A DNA stretch of 64,000 nt, from positions 27,900,001 through 27,964,000 of the forward strand of contig NC_079883.1 in the NCBI RefSeq assembly GCF_029227915.1, written 5' to 3'. This stretch comes from Hydractinia symbiolongicarpus (Eukaryota; Cnidaria; Hydrozoa; Anthoathecata; Hydractiniidae). This document shows, piece by piece, positions 46,944 through 60,449 of this stretch (position 1 is its first letter; each line of letters begins with the position of its first letter). The notes below the pieces were generated by a model. The model was not told the DNA's origin. It saw only the letters and a list, made by a program, of their open reading frames with translations, and searched no databases. The position numbers and the translations under genes are program-made.

Positions 46944-48240
46944 ATTTATAGTTTTCAAAATCGATGTTAAGGTTAAAATCAAGACAGACTGGACCAAGCC
47001 TAACTGTTGCTATCTGTTCTGTCACGGCAAAGAAAGGCAAAACAACAACAACGACTAGAGGGTTATGTTCTTCGCTGTTATGGCCTATAGTTATTTTATA
47101 ACGACGCAGTACCAAAGTAGCTGCTGCACAATTGTTAAAACCGAAAGCACTTTAAAGGAAGTTTTGATGTAGGCGTATCTTACCGAGTAGTCAGGGGGTG
47201 TGGTGTTTTTTTAATCTTTCTGTTTAATTTCTTTTTATTTTTATGTAAGGGCTTCAGCATACGAAAGAAAATATGTATATACGTAAATAAAACCAATAGC
47301 ACATCGCAGTGAAAAACACAATTCATTTTCCTAGATTTTAACTCGTATGTAATATCTTCATTCGTATGTACATCAACCAAGAATTCGTACACTACCGAAT
47401 CTGTACCGAGAATTTTCGGTTTAAAAGAAATAACAACAAGCCACGCGTACGGGTTGACTGCTGTGATGGTTGTTTACAACTGACCTGTTTACAAATGTCT
47501 CGAATTTTTTTTTCTCTCCTTTTCGACACTTGCTTTATAAACCTTATTTGTACACAAAGTGCCTAGCTCGCCTTATTTTATTCTAATACCTAGAACCACT
47601 AGTGACAGCTTTGCCCATAAACACTGATCCATGGACGAATCTCAACAAGCTTTAAACTTGAATAAATTGTTGTAAGTTTCCAGAAAAAAAAAACAGTATT
47701 GGAAGCTAAATTTATTTCAATTAAAACACATAATGATATGTGTAAAGTGAAAAAAAATCCTGCACATGTACCTGGAACAAAAACCCTCTTTTCCAGTGAC
47801 ACATCCCATTGAGTGTCACACAAGTCATAGCTTTCTCCTTTTTACAACTTCTTGTTGTTTACTTCCCCTCTCATTTTTACAACTTACTTTACTTTTACTT
47901 TGAATACTTTGAAGTAGATTTTGTGAGATCTTCACGCATGAAACTCGGTGAGTCCAATGCTCATCATGTCAATGATGCTGTTCGTGTTGGCCTTTTAAAA
48001 TTGAACATAATTTGGTATCAGTGGCTCATCAGGAACAGTAGCAAGAAAGCAATCCAACTTCGACTTGAAACAGTCTATGCTGCAATCTCGTTGTTTTCTT
48101 TTTCTTTTCACAACTTCTTGTTGTTTCTCTTTTTTCTCTTTTTCACAGTTTCTCATGTTGGCTATTCCCTTTGGGAGGCACACAAGACCACACACAAGAA
48201 GGCTGGCACAGCCCAGCTTCCCCAAACTTCTCTAAATTCG
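46944..48240. other. Upstream region of LC3C copy 2
   Basis: No exon was identified. The left part should contain the LC3C copy 2 promoter. A 145-codon ORF at 47809-48246 is rich in Phe, Leu and Ser and contains a repeated CTTCTTGTTGTTT block; it has no recognisable domain and adjoins LINE debris, so it was not called as a gene. Confidence 0.45.
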
Positions 48241-49423
48241 GTGTGAGCAACATACCTTACCTTTGATACCTTTGATAATCTTTCAGTCTTCTAGACTTCG
48301 TCTAGGTCCGATGATGCCGGCGACTTCTGCAGCAGAGCCGTGTTGCATCATGTCAACTAGGCTGTTAGTATCAGCCACTCTTCTTTTTTGGTGACCGGGT
48401 AGAGAGGGTTCATCAGAAACAGTGGACAAGAATTCATCAACAAGGTTTTTAAAGGAGTTCACATCACCAGAATGGTCACGCAGATGTCATGGAAGTGTAT
48501 TAATCTGTCTCTACGTGGTGAGATGTAATAGTTGATAGCTTGGTAAGTGCCACCAAAATCTGAAACAATCCAAGTTTTTTTAAGACAATGGTAAAATCCA
48601 CTTTGTCGAAGGCTTTCGCAAAGTCAAGGTATAAAATGTCACAATTTAGTTTTCCATCAACAAAGTGTATCACATTATCAAAGTGGTCTAAGAGTTGGCT
48701 AAGACATGACCGACCAGAATGAAAACCATGTTGATTTTTTTCAAGGTAGCAGGTAATATGATTCCGGACGACTTTTTCGAAAATTTTGATAATATGAGAT
48801 GTCAAGGCTACTGGGCGTTAATTGGATGCATCAGATTTCTTTCCCCCTTTGAAATGAAGGGTGATTAGTGAGTGTGGGGAATTTCACCACAGTCCATACA
48901 TTTTTGCCATAACAGAAGAAGTGGTAGAGATAGCGATGTTTTACACTTCTTTAGAAAAATTACTGGGAAGCCATCTGGGCCTGGTGCAGAGTTGTCAGTG
49001 ACTTCATCAATTGCATTGATGATGTCTTTTTGAGAGAAGTGGAGTTCTGGAATTTCTGATGTGTGTTGGGGTAGGTTGATTGTTATGTCTTCTACATGTT
49101 TTGGCTCACTGAATACTCTTTGATATTGACAGGAAAGGATTTCAGCCATATCTCTGCTCTGATGTGTTAATTTGTTGCTGTGATCCATAAGCGGTCCAAT
49201 TTTGTTTTTATTTTAGAAATATTTTTTGTGTATGAATAAAAGTATTTAGGATTTTTTTTGATAGCTTCTAAAGCTGTTTTTTCCTTTTGTAGATTTCCAT
49301 TTAAATAAGATTTTTGTAAAATTTTTTCAACTTCAAGGAGTTCCTTGATTAGTTTTTCCTTTTTTGCAGGTGAAGAGGTATTGTTCAATATTTTGTGAAT
49401 TTGTCTTCTCCTTCTTGTGAGAT

Positions 49424-49425
<2 letters not shown>
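48241..49425 (-). pseudogene. Broken LINE fragment A (linker and RT fingers/palm)
   Basis: Minus-strand pieces in three frames read, in order, RRRRQIHKILNN (49430 region), SAPGPDGFPVIFLKK (RT fingers, ~48960) and NQHGFHSGRSCLSQLLDHFD then DILYLDFAKAFDKVDF (RT motif A, ~48620). The frame is broken several times and the part with motifs B and C is missing. The end near 48270-48340 resembles the tail of the fossil at 26.5 kb, so both belong to one family. It is inactive. Confidence 0.75.

Positions 49426-49516
<91 letters not shown>
49426..49516. repeat. TAA trinucleotide array, LINE 3' tail
   Basis: About 30 TAA units. On the minus strand this is a (TTA)n run directly after the 3' UTR of LINE fragment B, so it is best read as that element's 3' tail. 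It marks the junction with fragment A. Confidence 0.85.
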
Positions 49517-49520
<4 letters not shown>

Positions 49521-52010
49521 TTTAAAGTGGCTAGCCCAGAAAATCACAAAAACCTATAGTTAGTGGATTGTTTCCACTGGGGGCCACTAGAACAAAAAAG
49601 AAACAAAAACAAAAATGATAAACCTTAGACTGCCTCAGCTCAATCAAACATAGTAACATTTATAATCTGTGAAAATTGAAAAGAAAAAGAATAAAAAACA
49701 AAAATTAAAAAGTTAAAAAGTGATCTCCATTAGAATTTGCCAAATACATTAGAGATGGAAGTCTTAAACGAAAGCAGACTTCCATCACAGGTCACTTGGT
49801 CTGGAAGATTATTCCACACTTTTGCAGCTCTAAATGGGAAGGCTTTTTTGCCAAATTCCGTGTTGACCAAGGGAAGTGTGAACCTGTTTTTTGAAGCTCC
49901 TCTTGTTTGATGATTATGACAGTTTTTTGTCAAAAGGAATTTTGAGCGCATGTAATCAGGAGCAATGTGATTCATGGCTTTGAAAACTAATATGGCATCG
50001 TTTTTGATGAGTAAATTATTCATTGAATATTCCCTCTCTTTCCCAAGAAAGGTACGGACACATTTTAATCGTTTTTCTAGTTTTCCCAATCTACCTTGGG
50101 TGGCACAAGCCCATGCCGAGGAGCAGTAGTTGAAATATGGCATGACAAGTGCATTAATTAAAAGGTTTTTTGTGTGAGGTGTTAAACAGGATGCAATGGT
50201 TCTAATTTTAGAATATTTAATTAGTATTTTTCTATTTATGTCATTAATGTGCTTTTCCCATTGCATTTTTTGATCAAATGTTACCCCAAGATATTTAACT
50301 TTTTCGCTCCTCTTCAAGGGAATACCCATATAGTTGATAGTTTTGTTCTCAACTTTTTTTAACTGCCTGTGGTTGCCGAAAAAGATTGTTTCAGTTTTGT
50401 CCGTATTAATAGTCATTTTGTTATTATTCAGCCAGAGGTCGACTTGCGAAAGTTCTAACTCGACCTGGGAGACAAGGGTATCCAAGTTTTTATGAGACGA
50501 AATAATTATTGTATCATCCGCATATAGATGGTGGTAGTTTGAATTGATGACAGATTTTAAGTCATCAATATACAAAAGAAAGAGCAGGGGCCCCAACACA
50601 GATCCCTGCGGCACCCCAAAAGCGTCTTCATGAAGCAGATCTGATCCTGTGTCGTTTCCAAGAGTCAGCTGCATTCGGTCCGTTAAGTAGGACTCGAACC
50701 AGTCAAAGGCAGCATCTTAGTGGTATCTTAAATGTTTGTTTGATCTGATAGTTGTTATGGCAAATTTGCTTTGGACTATTGCTGAAGACATTCGTAACAT
50801 ATAGCATAAAATATAGATAGTATTTCATTCACATTTTGTTTTCGAAATTCCTTATGCCAATCATATTCGTAAAGATTGTTGTTCAGTTTTCCCCAGTCTA
50901 TATCTTCTTTAAAATAATTAAGTGACATGAAAGATGTTAGGCGCTCTTCGGGGGGTGTTTGCAAGCTTTGTTTTACCTTGAAGAGAGTTAGTACTTCAAC
51001 AAAGCTATGATGAGATATACTGAGTAGCGTAGGAATAATTTGATAATCAAAAGACCTATCAATGTTGTTCAAGAATAGCAGATCAGAAGTGTTACCATCT
51101 TTGTGCATCGGTTTCGTGATAATTTAATTCAACATCAAGTCACAACAAAATTCATTGAGATATTTAATCATGATTTTCTCCTCGGTATTGGCCCCTGTTG
51201 ATGGAGTTCCACTGGGCCAGGCAGTATGGGGTAGATTGAAATCCCTGCCAAAAATTATTTCGGGGATAGTCGCATTATGAATACCAAGAATGCTAGTTGC
51301 CAGTCCATTTAATGCAGCTTTAAAATCAGATGGAGTGGATGGGTGGCCATGGGTTTTGTCATCACGTTGGCCGTATAAAACAGCAAGGGCAAGATTTTCT
51401 TCTTTCGTAAATAGACATAACAATTGGATTGCTTCTGAGGAATAGGTAAAAAGCTCCTCACATGAGCCAGCTAGATCATCTCGAACATAGATTGCTACAC
51501 CACCAGATTGACGGCCTTTCTTTGCCTTTTTTCGAGATGAGCCCATTCTGTAAAGGGTATAACATTGGATGTACAATTCCGCATTTCTGTGATTATTCAA
51601 CCAGGTTTCTGTCCGGCCTAAAAATAGTGCATTTTTGATTTGAATTTTATCCCTTAGATATGGGATTTATGAGGGTCTTGTTTGTGGACATAAACCTTGC
51701 ACATTAAAATAGGTGAATGCATTCAAAACATTTTGCTCTGAGTGATTTGTTGCAATGGTTGTTAGGGTTGATTGTGATAGATTTGATTTAGTCGTTGAGA
51801 TTGATGGTTGGTAGTTTAGTGGTTAATTGTATAATTTGGTTTGCCATAGTTGAGCTGGAAAGGACTCCTGGCTCCAAGGAGGATTTTGGTAGGGTGTTTT
51901 TACAGTGAAAATTTGAAATTTTTCTTCTATCTTTTGCATCAATTCCGCCTTCAGAAGGCAGATTGCATCTAAAAAATCTGGCGATGTTTTGTTTAGACTG
52001 TCCATTTTAT
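49517..52010 (-). pseudogene. Broken LINE fragment B (endonuclease, RT palm and C-terminus)
   Basis: In minus-strand order: a 5' piece starting MDSLNKTSPDFLDAICLL (52005-51823), an AP-type endonuclease (51600-51124, with GGVAIYVRDDL and IIFGRDFNLPHTAW), its continuation (51108-50776), then after a jump DAAFDWFESYLTDR into an open 314-codon stretch (50674-49730) with [20 protein letters not shown] and LYADDTIII. The RT fingers and motif A are missing between the last two pieces, so an internal deletion of a few hundred codons lies near 50700. The 3' UTR ends in a TTA tail. It is inactive and differs from the LINE at 28.5-31.8 kb. Confidence 0.82.
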
Positions 52011-52192
52011 TTTGCTTTGTAATTGATTTATCGGCGATTTAGTGTTTTGATTGTGGTTTTTTGTTTTTTCTATTTACAAGGTGAACATTCAATCAACCAA
52101 GTGTAATTCACAAAAAACAAAACAAAACTTAGGTACACAGTGAAGTACTGAACTGACTTATTTTTTTAGGTGCATATAAATGATTATCAAAT

Positions 52193-55100
52193 ATGGTATC
52201 AAAGAAGTATGAAAACGCCTCATGGAATATTAATAAAAGATTTTGCGTACCCCTAAGAATTTCCTTTTTTGTTGTTTTACTATGTTCCTTTGCATGTTAT
52301 AGCAACACACTACAAGCTGGTTTTGTATATGATGATACGTAAGTGACCTGTTTGAATTTTTATATTTTTAAAATGCTAATATATGATTTTGTGCACAAAT
52401 TTTTATTAACATGTGCAGTCTTTTTCAGGAATATTTGAGTAGGTGTGCGTTGATTCGCACGTGTAAATCAAGTAATGTGTGCGATGTAAAACGCACGTGC
52501 AAAGAATATTACGCCTGCGATACGGGCTCCAAGGTTATTTTTGTTGCGCATTTATTTTGCGGTAGAAAAGTGGGGGACGTTTTAAATCCTGAACCCCAAA
52601 CATGATGATCGAGCGTCTACTAGTATAGCGACTCTCTCAATCTTAACTTCCTTTTGTACATGTCCGGAATAGTATGCATGACTATACTGTCATTTTCATA
52701 TTTATTGTTTATTTTCCAGGTCATCACAAGCAAATAGGCAAAAAATATGCTTTGTTTTCAAATTAAAAAAAATCTTTATCCACGTGGCTTAAATAAAACT
52801 TCAAAAATTCATTCAGAAAGTTCAGCTACACTTCAAAATTTTTACAGAAAAATTTATACCGCCCGTGGGTTTCGTTTTTACAGGCATAAAGTAAAAATCC
52901 ATTAAATTCGGACCTGCTATTGTTTCCAATTATTTTGTCAAATGAAGAAATTATCTACAATTAAATCCATGATAAAATGTCTATTCTGCCTGTAAGTGCA
53001 GACTTGCTTTATCCGTGCTCCGTCGGCGTTCACCTCCGCATTAGTTAAGAACCGCATGGCTGGATTTGTTGTGTAAGACCTGGTTACCAACAGGCGGAAG
53101 AGATTTATGTCTACGTAGTTCATTTAACTAAGTCAGTAGTCGGTGAATTAGCTAGGGTAATCAGGTTGGCTATGAATAGGCTTGCTTGTGGATTAAAAAA
53201 CCAGGACTATTCAATAATTTCTGAGATCTAAGTGCTCGACCAAGACGGAAATCTATCGGACGTTTTGTCTGACGACTCTCCAAAAATTATTTCGAGGGTT
53301 GCCATCACACGCTACAAAAGGAATTTTATAGGTTGTTTTATAAAACTCAATATTTATTTTTCAGGCGTGCGATTAATCACACGCCTGAAACGATTTAGGC
53401 GTGTGCCAAGGTGTGCGCATGCAATGGCACGCCTCTCCTGAAAAAGACTGCATGTGCCTTTCAAAACTGAGGGGGAGGGGGAGGGGTTATCAAGAGTGGC
53501 ATTTTACAAAGTCTTTGCACATTTCTTTGTACTTTTAAAGAAATTGTTTGTGCAACCTTAAGATTAGTTTATTTTGTTGAGTTAGGATGCATAATTGCTA
53601 TTTTTGTCAAAATATGTTATTAAAATTTTTGATACCAGAATATTTACTTAAGAAGAAAAACTTACATATATAAATGTTTTTTTTTAAAATAAAAACATTT
53701 TTACATATATCTCAAAATAACATGGCTTTTTTTATTTTTTATGTTCGGATTTTGTCCCTCAAAAATAGTAATTCATTAATGATTGTCACCATTATCAAAC
53801 AAATGCCAGCTTATTCGTACATATTTTGTTGATATTTTGTTGATTATTGACATCATGTGGTATCCATAGCTCAACAGGATTTAGTAATAGAAATATAATT
53901 ACTCCCAGACAATCACAGACACAGTTTATCTGCATCACTCTGCTTTTTTCATTCAGACTGCGTTTGTTTATGTCCCCACAGATTTACATCACTAGTTAGT
54001 AATTTACTGAACAGACAGTCCTCATCAATACAGTCATGGTGGCGACTGTAGTACTACTTTGACCTTAAACATCTTGAAAACCAAATATATATGCACTATA
54101 ATGAACACTTTAACCACAACTTGTTATCAATTGTTAGTTCTTCTTTAAATAAGAACTATAATTTTTTGACAGGAAAAGGAAAAAGCAACAATTATTTTTT
54201 TTCTAAACTTTTCTGTTTTTTATATGAATAAGATTTAAGTTGTTTACACATCCGTATGTTTTAATTTATCAAAGTTTAATCAGGAAAAACATCCATACGT
54301 TAAAAGGTATAACAATTTATGAATATCGGGAAAAAAACTATAATACTCTGAACATGCTAAGCTCTCCAACAGTCTCTGCTGGCTTGAAGATGAATTGTTC
54401 AAATATTATCACAGTTAACACTACTTATAATTGATTAAAGAACTTATATGGATTTACATTTTATCTTCAGGCGTGCCATTTTGAGGAACAAAGATTTACT
54501 ACCGTCCAAGCCAATTGCTAACCTATTCTTAAACGACTTCTGGGGCACACCATTAACACACAGTGGAAGTCACAAATCCTATAGACCTCTATGTGTACTA
54601 ACATTTCGCCTTAATTATCTATTTGGAGAATTGAATCCATGGGGTTATCATTTTGTTAACAATTTGTTACACTCGCTGGTATCCTGTTTGTTTACGTTCC
54701 TTTGTTATAAAATCTTTTGTAAACAATGGCTGGCATTCTTCGGTGGATTGATGTTTGCACTTCATCCTGTACACACAGGTAAAAGTTAAACTTGTTGATC
54801 TTGAACATTATATCCTTTAAAAGTTAATGCCCACAACTTTTTTTGATGTTAGTTATACAAAAAAGTCACTTTCACAAAAGCTAGTTTGCATGTAATTTTA
54901 CAAATCTATTGTTGGTAAAATTAATCCAGCAATTTTTTAGCCACGACACCCAGCATAATTTGTCTTACCATAAGGAAGTCGGAGGGTTAAAGAAATTACG
55001 CTGGGTTGCAAACAAATTTTTTGCGGTCAGAATACCAACCGCGATTTTTATTGGTTACTTCTATTGTTTATTGATCATGTGATCATTATCAGGAAATCCT

Positions 55101-58100
55101 TTCATCTTTATTGTTTTGATTGAGAATGGTCTCACTCACCCAAACAAACATAATTAATTAGCCTATTTCTTAAGGGTGAAAGATATCTTTAAAAATGTTA
55201 TGCAAAGTAAAAAGGATAGACCAAATATATTATATATTATATATAATAATATAATAATAATAATAATATAATATAATATAATAATAAAGTGGTCATTTTT
55301 AATAGGACGAATTTCTTAGATAAAAATAGTGAAATTAAAATATTAAAATCTATATTGCATGTTTATTCAGGAATAAAACTTTTTAACATAACAGCTGGTA
55401 ATAGTTTCTTAAGTAGGCTGGTAAATTTTAAAAGTTATGGCCTTACAAAATTTTTTTGGGAAGTTCTTCTAATAAAGTATAAGGCTGTTTTTTTTTTCAT
55501 CAGAGGCTGTGGCAGGAGTTGTTGGACGAGCTGATGTTGGTTCTGCATTGTTTTTTATCACAGCATTAATATGTTATCAGAATGCTACTAATGAAGTGAG
55601 GTGTAGACATTCAGCATCGACAAATGTACTCTGGTTATTCTTCACTCTGCTATGCTCACTTTGTTCAATGTACACAAAAGAACAAGGTGTTACTGTCTTG
55701 GGTGTTATCGTTGTGTACGAAATTTTGATTGTTTCAAGGTGTAATATAGCTGTTCCAACATCTGTGTTAGGATCTGTAAGTAAAGTTCAGGTGTCTTACT
55801 AACATTTGTCATTTTATAATAAAGTGATTTTAAAGGCATATCTATATTTTATTTGTATCTTTTCTTTTATTTCAATTTGTATTTTTTAGCTTAAAGCCAG
55901 TGGTGGTTTATGGAGAGTGATACTTATATCTTTGTATACACTGGGAATTTTATATACAAGATTACTTATAATGGGACATTCTCCACCAGAATTTGCACCA
56001 GCTGATAATCCTGCTGCAAATGATCCAAACCTTTTGACAAGATTTCTGACTTTTTTGTATCTTCCAGTTTGTAACTTATGGCTGTTAGTTTACCCCTGGA
56101 ACTTAAGTTATGATTGGTCAATGAATACAATACCGTTGGTTGAAACGTTAACTAGTATTGAAAATTTAGGTTCTTCTTTATTGTATTTCACTTTACTTCT
56201 TGCAGCTTATTTATACTTACAATACCAGCGAGAAATTTCAGATCGAACCAGAATTGACAACGTGCAGAGTCAAAAACTAAATGGTGCACACAAAACTCAT
56301 AAAGAAGAACCACAAGTTCATAAACATTTAAATGATACAACAGATATATTAAATTATTCAATACTATCATTAGCAGCTATGATTTTACCATTCTTACCTG
56401 CAACCAATTTATTTTTCTATGTCGGCTTCGTTATTGCTGAGAGAATTCTTTATATTCCAAGCATAGGTTTTTGTTTATTAATATTGAATGGGGTAAACAT
56501 ATTAACAAGAGTGTACAGTCACAGACACAGAGAGATTGTTGTTTTGATGACTGTTGTGTTATTGATGTTCGGCTTGAAAACATATAATCGGAACTTTGTC
56601 TGGAAAGATGAAGAGTCTTTGTACAGGTAATATTACATATTTTCTAAATAGTACGATTCTTGGTCAATAACAATAAATTTTCATTTTTGTTTAGCTTGTT
56701 TGGTTTTTTCTTTCTACTTGATTATGTTTTTCCTTTAGATCTGGCATTGCCCTAAGTCCAGCAAAATGTAAGTGTCTTCTCTAAGTGGTATAAATCACTA
56801 CGCAACAAAGTCCTTTTTCAAATTTACTCGGGCTCATTGGCTTATTTTCTTTTTAGCCTATGGTAATTTAGCTAATGTATTCGTGCGTCAAAAGAAGTTT
56901 AAAGAGGCTGAAGATGCTTATCGCTCAGCTCTGCGATTTCGATACAACATGGCAGACACACATTATAATTTGTAAGGCCATGTTTTGGCAATCATAGTGT
57001 ACAATAGTGTGTCAAAATAGTGGAAACATTTTGGAAAATTGACAAAAATCAGGGGGATTTTATGCAAATTGCAAACTTTGTTATGAAATTAGCAACTTGT
57101 CATATTTTGCGATTTAATTTATTTAGAGGTATACTTCTACAAAACCAAAACAGATTTGAAGAAGCAATTCTATGCTACAAAGATGCAATTCAATACCGAC
57201 CACGATTAGCAGGTACATCCTATCTCTTTTGTTTACCTTTTCAATAACGTAGTGTGTCACTTTACAATCCGGTTTTACTTTTTACTGTTTCTTACACAAG
57301 CTGCTCACTTGAATCTGGGTGTTACTCTGCTGACCGTGGGTAAAAAACAAGAATCTCTGGAGGTATGTGTTCAGTCTTTAGTGTTACAGTATTATGTTTC
57401 TTATCACTAGAATATTACATTTAAAAACTTAAAATGTTATTCGTTTTCTTAAAAATGGATTCATATTCAGAAAAAGAAAGCTTTCATATTTTATCGTGTT
57501 CATTTAACACCGTTTACTTCTTCAAAAGTATTGCACTCAAAATACACTTGATCAAAGTTGTTAAAGGAGATTTTATTTTTAATTTGGTGAATGGTCAAAC
57601 ATCTTAAGCTTAACGTGGATAATTTGTCGTATTTTTACGAAATTTGTCAATGTCGCAAAATAATTTTCCACACCAAAATTTCTTCTCTTCGAACATATTT
57701 CTATGCTTAAAGAACGTTTTGCTTCATACTTTATTAGGTGTTGATGAATGCTTACAATATTTCTGATCATGGCTTAAAGGATCCGGCGATGCATGCTACC
57801 TCATGTAAAATTGTTACTTACTAACTTACTTTTTGTACAGTCATTTTTATAAAGGGTGTGTCTGTGCACTTTTTCACAGAGTGTTGGTTTGTTATAGAAT
57901 AGGATAAAATTCATGTTATATATCTACTAATCTTTTAGTGACTAACATACGTTATAATGCTGGTCGCGTGTTGTTTGAACTTGGTCGTTATACAGTAAGT
58001 TCCTTAACGCTTCTAAGGTGGCCAGTTAAGTTAACCATTCTTCTTGGTTTGATCCTAACAAATAACATATACTAACATAATCAAAGTCTATATCATGACT

Positions 58101-60449
58101 ACTGGTAGTTAGCCTGTGAAAAAAATTCACCATAATTCGTCTGTCGTAAATATTTCTCGCATTGTTATTTCGTTATTATTTGTTTCCCTATTTTCACGCA
58201 GAACTGAATTGCTGTGTAAGGTCCAAAATAAAGCTGTAACACGGCCATTTTGAACAGACAGACAAAATACTGGTATTATTACAGACTAGTCGTTCGCCCG
58301 TCGTACATATTCTGATGTTCGTACATATTCTGATGCTCTGACGTAATTGTTTTAATCTCCTAAAGTCGACACTATAATAATATCTACGTGTGTTATTGTT
58401 TTAGGATTGTGTAGAAGTATTTTTTGACGCGTTGAAGAGAATGCCGGATGGTTATGAACCGCACAGTATCTATAATATGATTGGTAAATTCATGTTTACT
58501 TTGTTTATATATATATACTAAAAAATGACAATTTTTGCGTGCATTTTATTTAACTTCACTAATTATATATAGGCCAAGTATATTCTCAATTGAATAAAGA
58601 AAGCGAGGCTGAAACGTGGTACTTGAAAGCGTTAAAGTTTAAGCCAGATCATGTTCCCGCACTTTTGACGTATGGAAAGCATTTGGTATCTACTGTGAGT
58701 GTTCTGAGAATTTATGTTATTTGATAGTGCTCATTGTTTTACTATAGCTTGCTGTCAGTTCCTTTTGTTTTGAAATGTTTCGATGGCTGTGAACAATTCT
58801 AGGACGAATTTATATCTAATGTAATATTCAACTTATATACTTTTGCAGGCAGACACTTTTTGCGTTTTTTCGCGAAAGTTTTTAGTCCTTTTTCGCGAAA
58901 GTTTTGCCTTCAGAAATTCAAAAACAGCAAAACTCAAAAGTTTTTCACGCGAAATCATAGCCAATTTAAAAAAAACGCGAAAGTTTTTTTACGCAAAAAA
59001 ATCTTCTTTTTTTTAAAAACATTTAGAAATAAATAAGTGACACATGAATGGACATTATTAATACGTATTCAACCTTTTCCTTTTTCCAGTCTATCATCTA
59101 TTACAATAACTTTTGTCTATTTTTTTTTTACTTTTTTACAATGCAGAAAAATTATAAATTTTAAAAAAATATTATTTCTCTTAATTTGCGAAAGTTTTTC
59201 CCCCGAAATTTGTTCCAAAAATCACGAAACGCGAAAGTTTATTCCATAATCTTTTTTTGTTACGCGAAAGTTTTTGCCCTTAAGTAAGTCGTAAAATCTT
59301 GAAATGTTTTATTTTTAGGGCATCCCAAATAACCTGAAAACTGCAGAAGAATATTTTTTAAAGGCGCTTCAAATTTCACCAGATAAAATAGAATGTTACA
59401 TGATCTATGGTGAGTTCTCATTATATTTCGCTAAAACTGGATTCTCTTATGTTCGTAAAGCATTAAGAAAATGTGATGACGCATTTTAGGACATTTCTTG
59501 CTTAATAGCAAGCGTCCCAAGGAAGCAGTTGAACTTTTAAAGAAAGTGTTAGATTTTGATGGTAAAAACGTGCAAGTGTTAACATTCATCAGTACAGTGT
59601 ACAGGTAGGGTATAACCTCAAATTTATATTAAAATACCTTTCTATCGAGAAAATATATTTAATTATATTCAGTATATATTTATTTACGTTTTGTAGGGAG
59701 TTGAAGGAGTATAAAAATGCCGAAAAATATCAACTTATGGCAAAAAAATTGGCGCCAAAGGTAAGCAGCGTAAAAACATTTTGGTCACTTTTTTGCTGTA
59801 AAAGTTGGAACTTAGTAAGACAGATTTTCCGTTTATGTTTGTTTCTCTAAGCTGACAACACCCAGGGGGTTTACCCCTGCATAATCTGTACTACTTTATT
59901 AATCTGGAATAGCTATTCGAATTTTGATTAATGTGAAACTTTGCGCTGTTGGCGATCGAAGAAAATTACCGAAATTTTGTTTTCGCCTGATGACCAATTT
60001 AGTACCAAATTTTCCCACATTTCCCTCTATATAAGTGTATAGGGTATAAGAAACACAAGTAAAAGTAAGTGAAGCAACTAGGTGGCATACGTAGAAATTT
60101 TTTAGTCCATGTCAAAAGTTTGAGAAGGCAGTTGACCCTCCAATATACCGTCACTGTGCGAAGATAATTACTAGCAGTGCTGTTTTTGAAATTCGGAAGT
60201 CAGTTTAAAATCTTTGTTGTCACATGAGCATTATAACCCTACGATTTTACGCACACAATAAATTTTTATTATTTTTAGCAACCTGAAATTTTGACGAATC
60301 TGGGTGGCTTATTCCACCTGATGGGTAGATTAGAAGAAGCTGCGGTGGAGTACCAAGAAGCACTGCGCTACAATCCAAATAATGAAATTTTATTAGGTAA
60401 TATAAAAAGATTGGAGAGAGCAATGTTGACAAAGAAAAAGACTCCGTAG
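52193..60449 (+). CDS. TMTC2: TMTC2, ER O-mannosyltransferase with TPR repeats (839 aa, 16 exons)
   Basis: Exons: 52193-52338, 54471-54778, 55504-55775, 55890-56626, 56739-56767, 56857-56971, 57127-57212, 57301-57362, 57738-57804, 57939-57994, 58405-58483, 58573-58694, 59319-59409, 59490-59604, 59697-59760, 60279-60449. All phases close, and the length nearly equals human TMTC2 (836). TMTC proteins are multi-pass ER enzymes transferring mannose to cadherin-type domains. Visible: a first membrane segment (residues ~20-40), the luminal diacidic motif VYDDT (residues 45-49) expected for a GT-C enzyme, DFWGTPLTHSGSHKSYRPL, EAVAGVVGRADVGSALFF, KEQGVTVL, and PFLPATNLFFYVGFVIAERI, then TPR helices from about residue 490 to the end. 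AVAGVVGRADVG points to TMTC2 within the family. The start is the ATG at 52193; an earlier out-of-frame ATG lies 22 bases upstream. Confidence 0.94.
52416..53450. mobile_element. 1.03-kb DNA transposon-like element in TMTC2 intron 1
   Basis: The ends CAGTCTTTTTCAGGA and TCCTGAAAAAGACTG are perfect 15-base inverted repeats, and the following ~90 bases on both sides are GTGTGCG-rich and also partly inverted. CATGTG flanks both sides (52410-52415 and 53451-53456), giving a six-base target duplication. No transposase is visible, so it is non-autonomous; the superfamily is not settled. Confidence 0.8.
55225..55286. repeat. AT/TAA low-complexity repeat
   Basis: Interrupted TATAA and TAA units in TMTC2 intron 2. 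No associated element is seen. Confidence 0.75.
58102..58285 (-). mobile_element. Helitron-like element (copy 5) with an adjoining partial copy
   Basis: On the minus strand it starts TCTGTAATAATACCAGTATTTTGTCTGTCTG and ends with a degraded hairpin (GTGAATTTTTTTCAC) and CTAACTACCAG, a CTAG end mutated to CCAG. Right after it on the plus strand (58286 onward) CTAGTCGTTCGCCCGTC begins another, truncated copy, the same head-to-tail arrangement seen at 41998/41999. It lies in TMTC2 intron 10. Confidence 0.65.
58855..59285. repeat. GCGAAAGTTTTT-rich dispersed repeat in TMTC2 intron 12
   Basis: The motif CGCGAAAGTTTTT or a close variant occurs at least seven times, mostly in one orientation. A related GCGAAA/TTTCGCG-rich stretch lies at about 13010-13320 in TRIP11 intron 12. 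It is probably a decayed transposon family; no clear ends are visible. Confidence 0.6.

Noticed and set aside
47809-48246. 145-codon plus-strand ORF rich in Phe and Leu
   Set aside because: Low-complexity composition, a repeated CTTCTTGTTGTTT block and adjacent LINE debris; no motif recognised.
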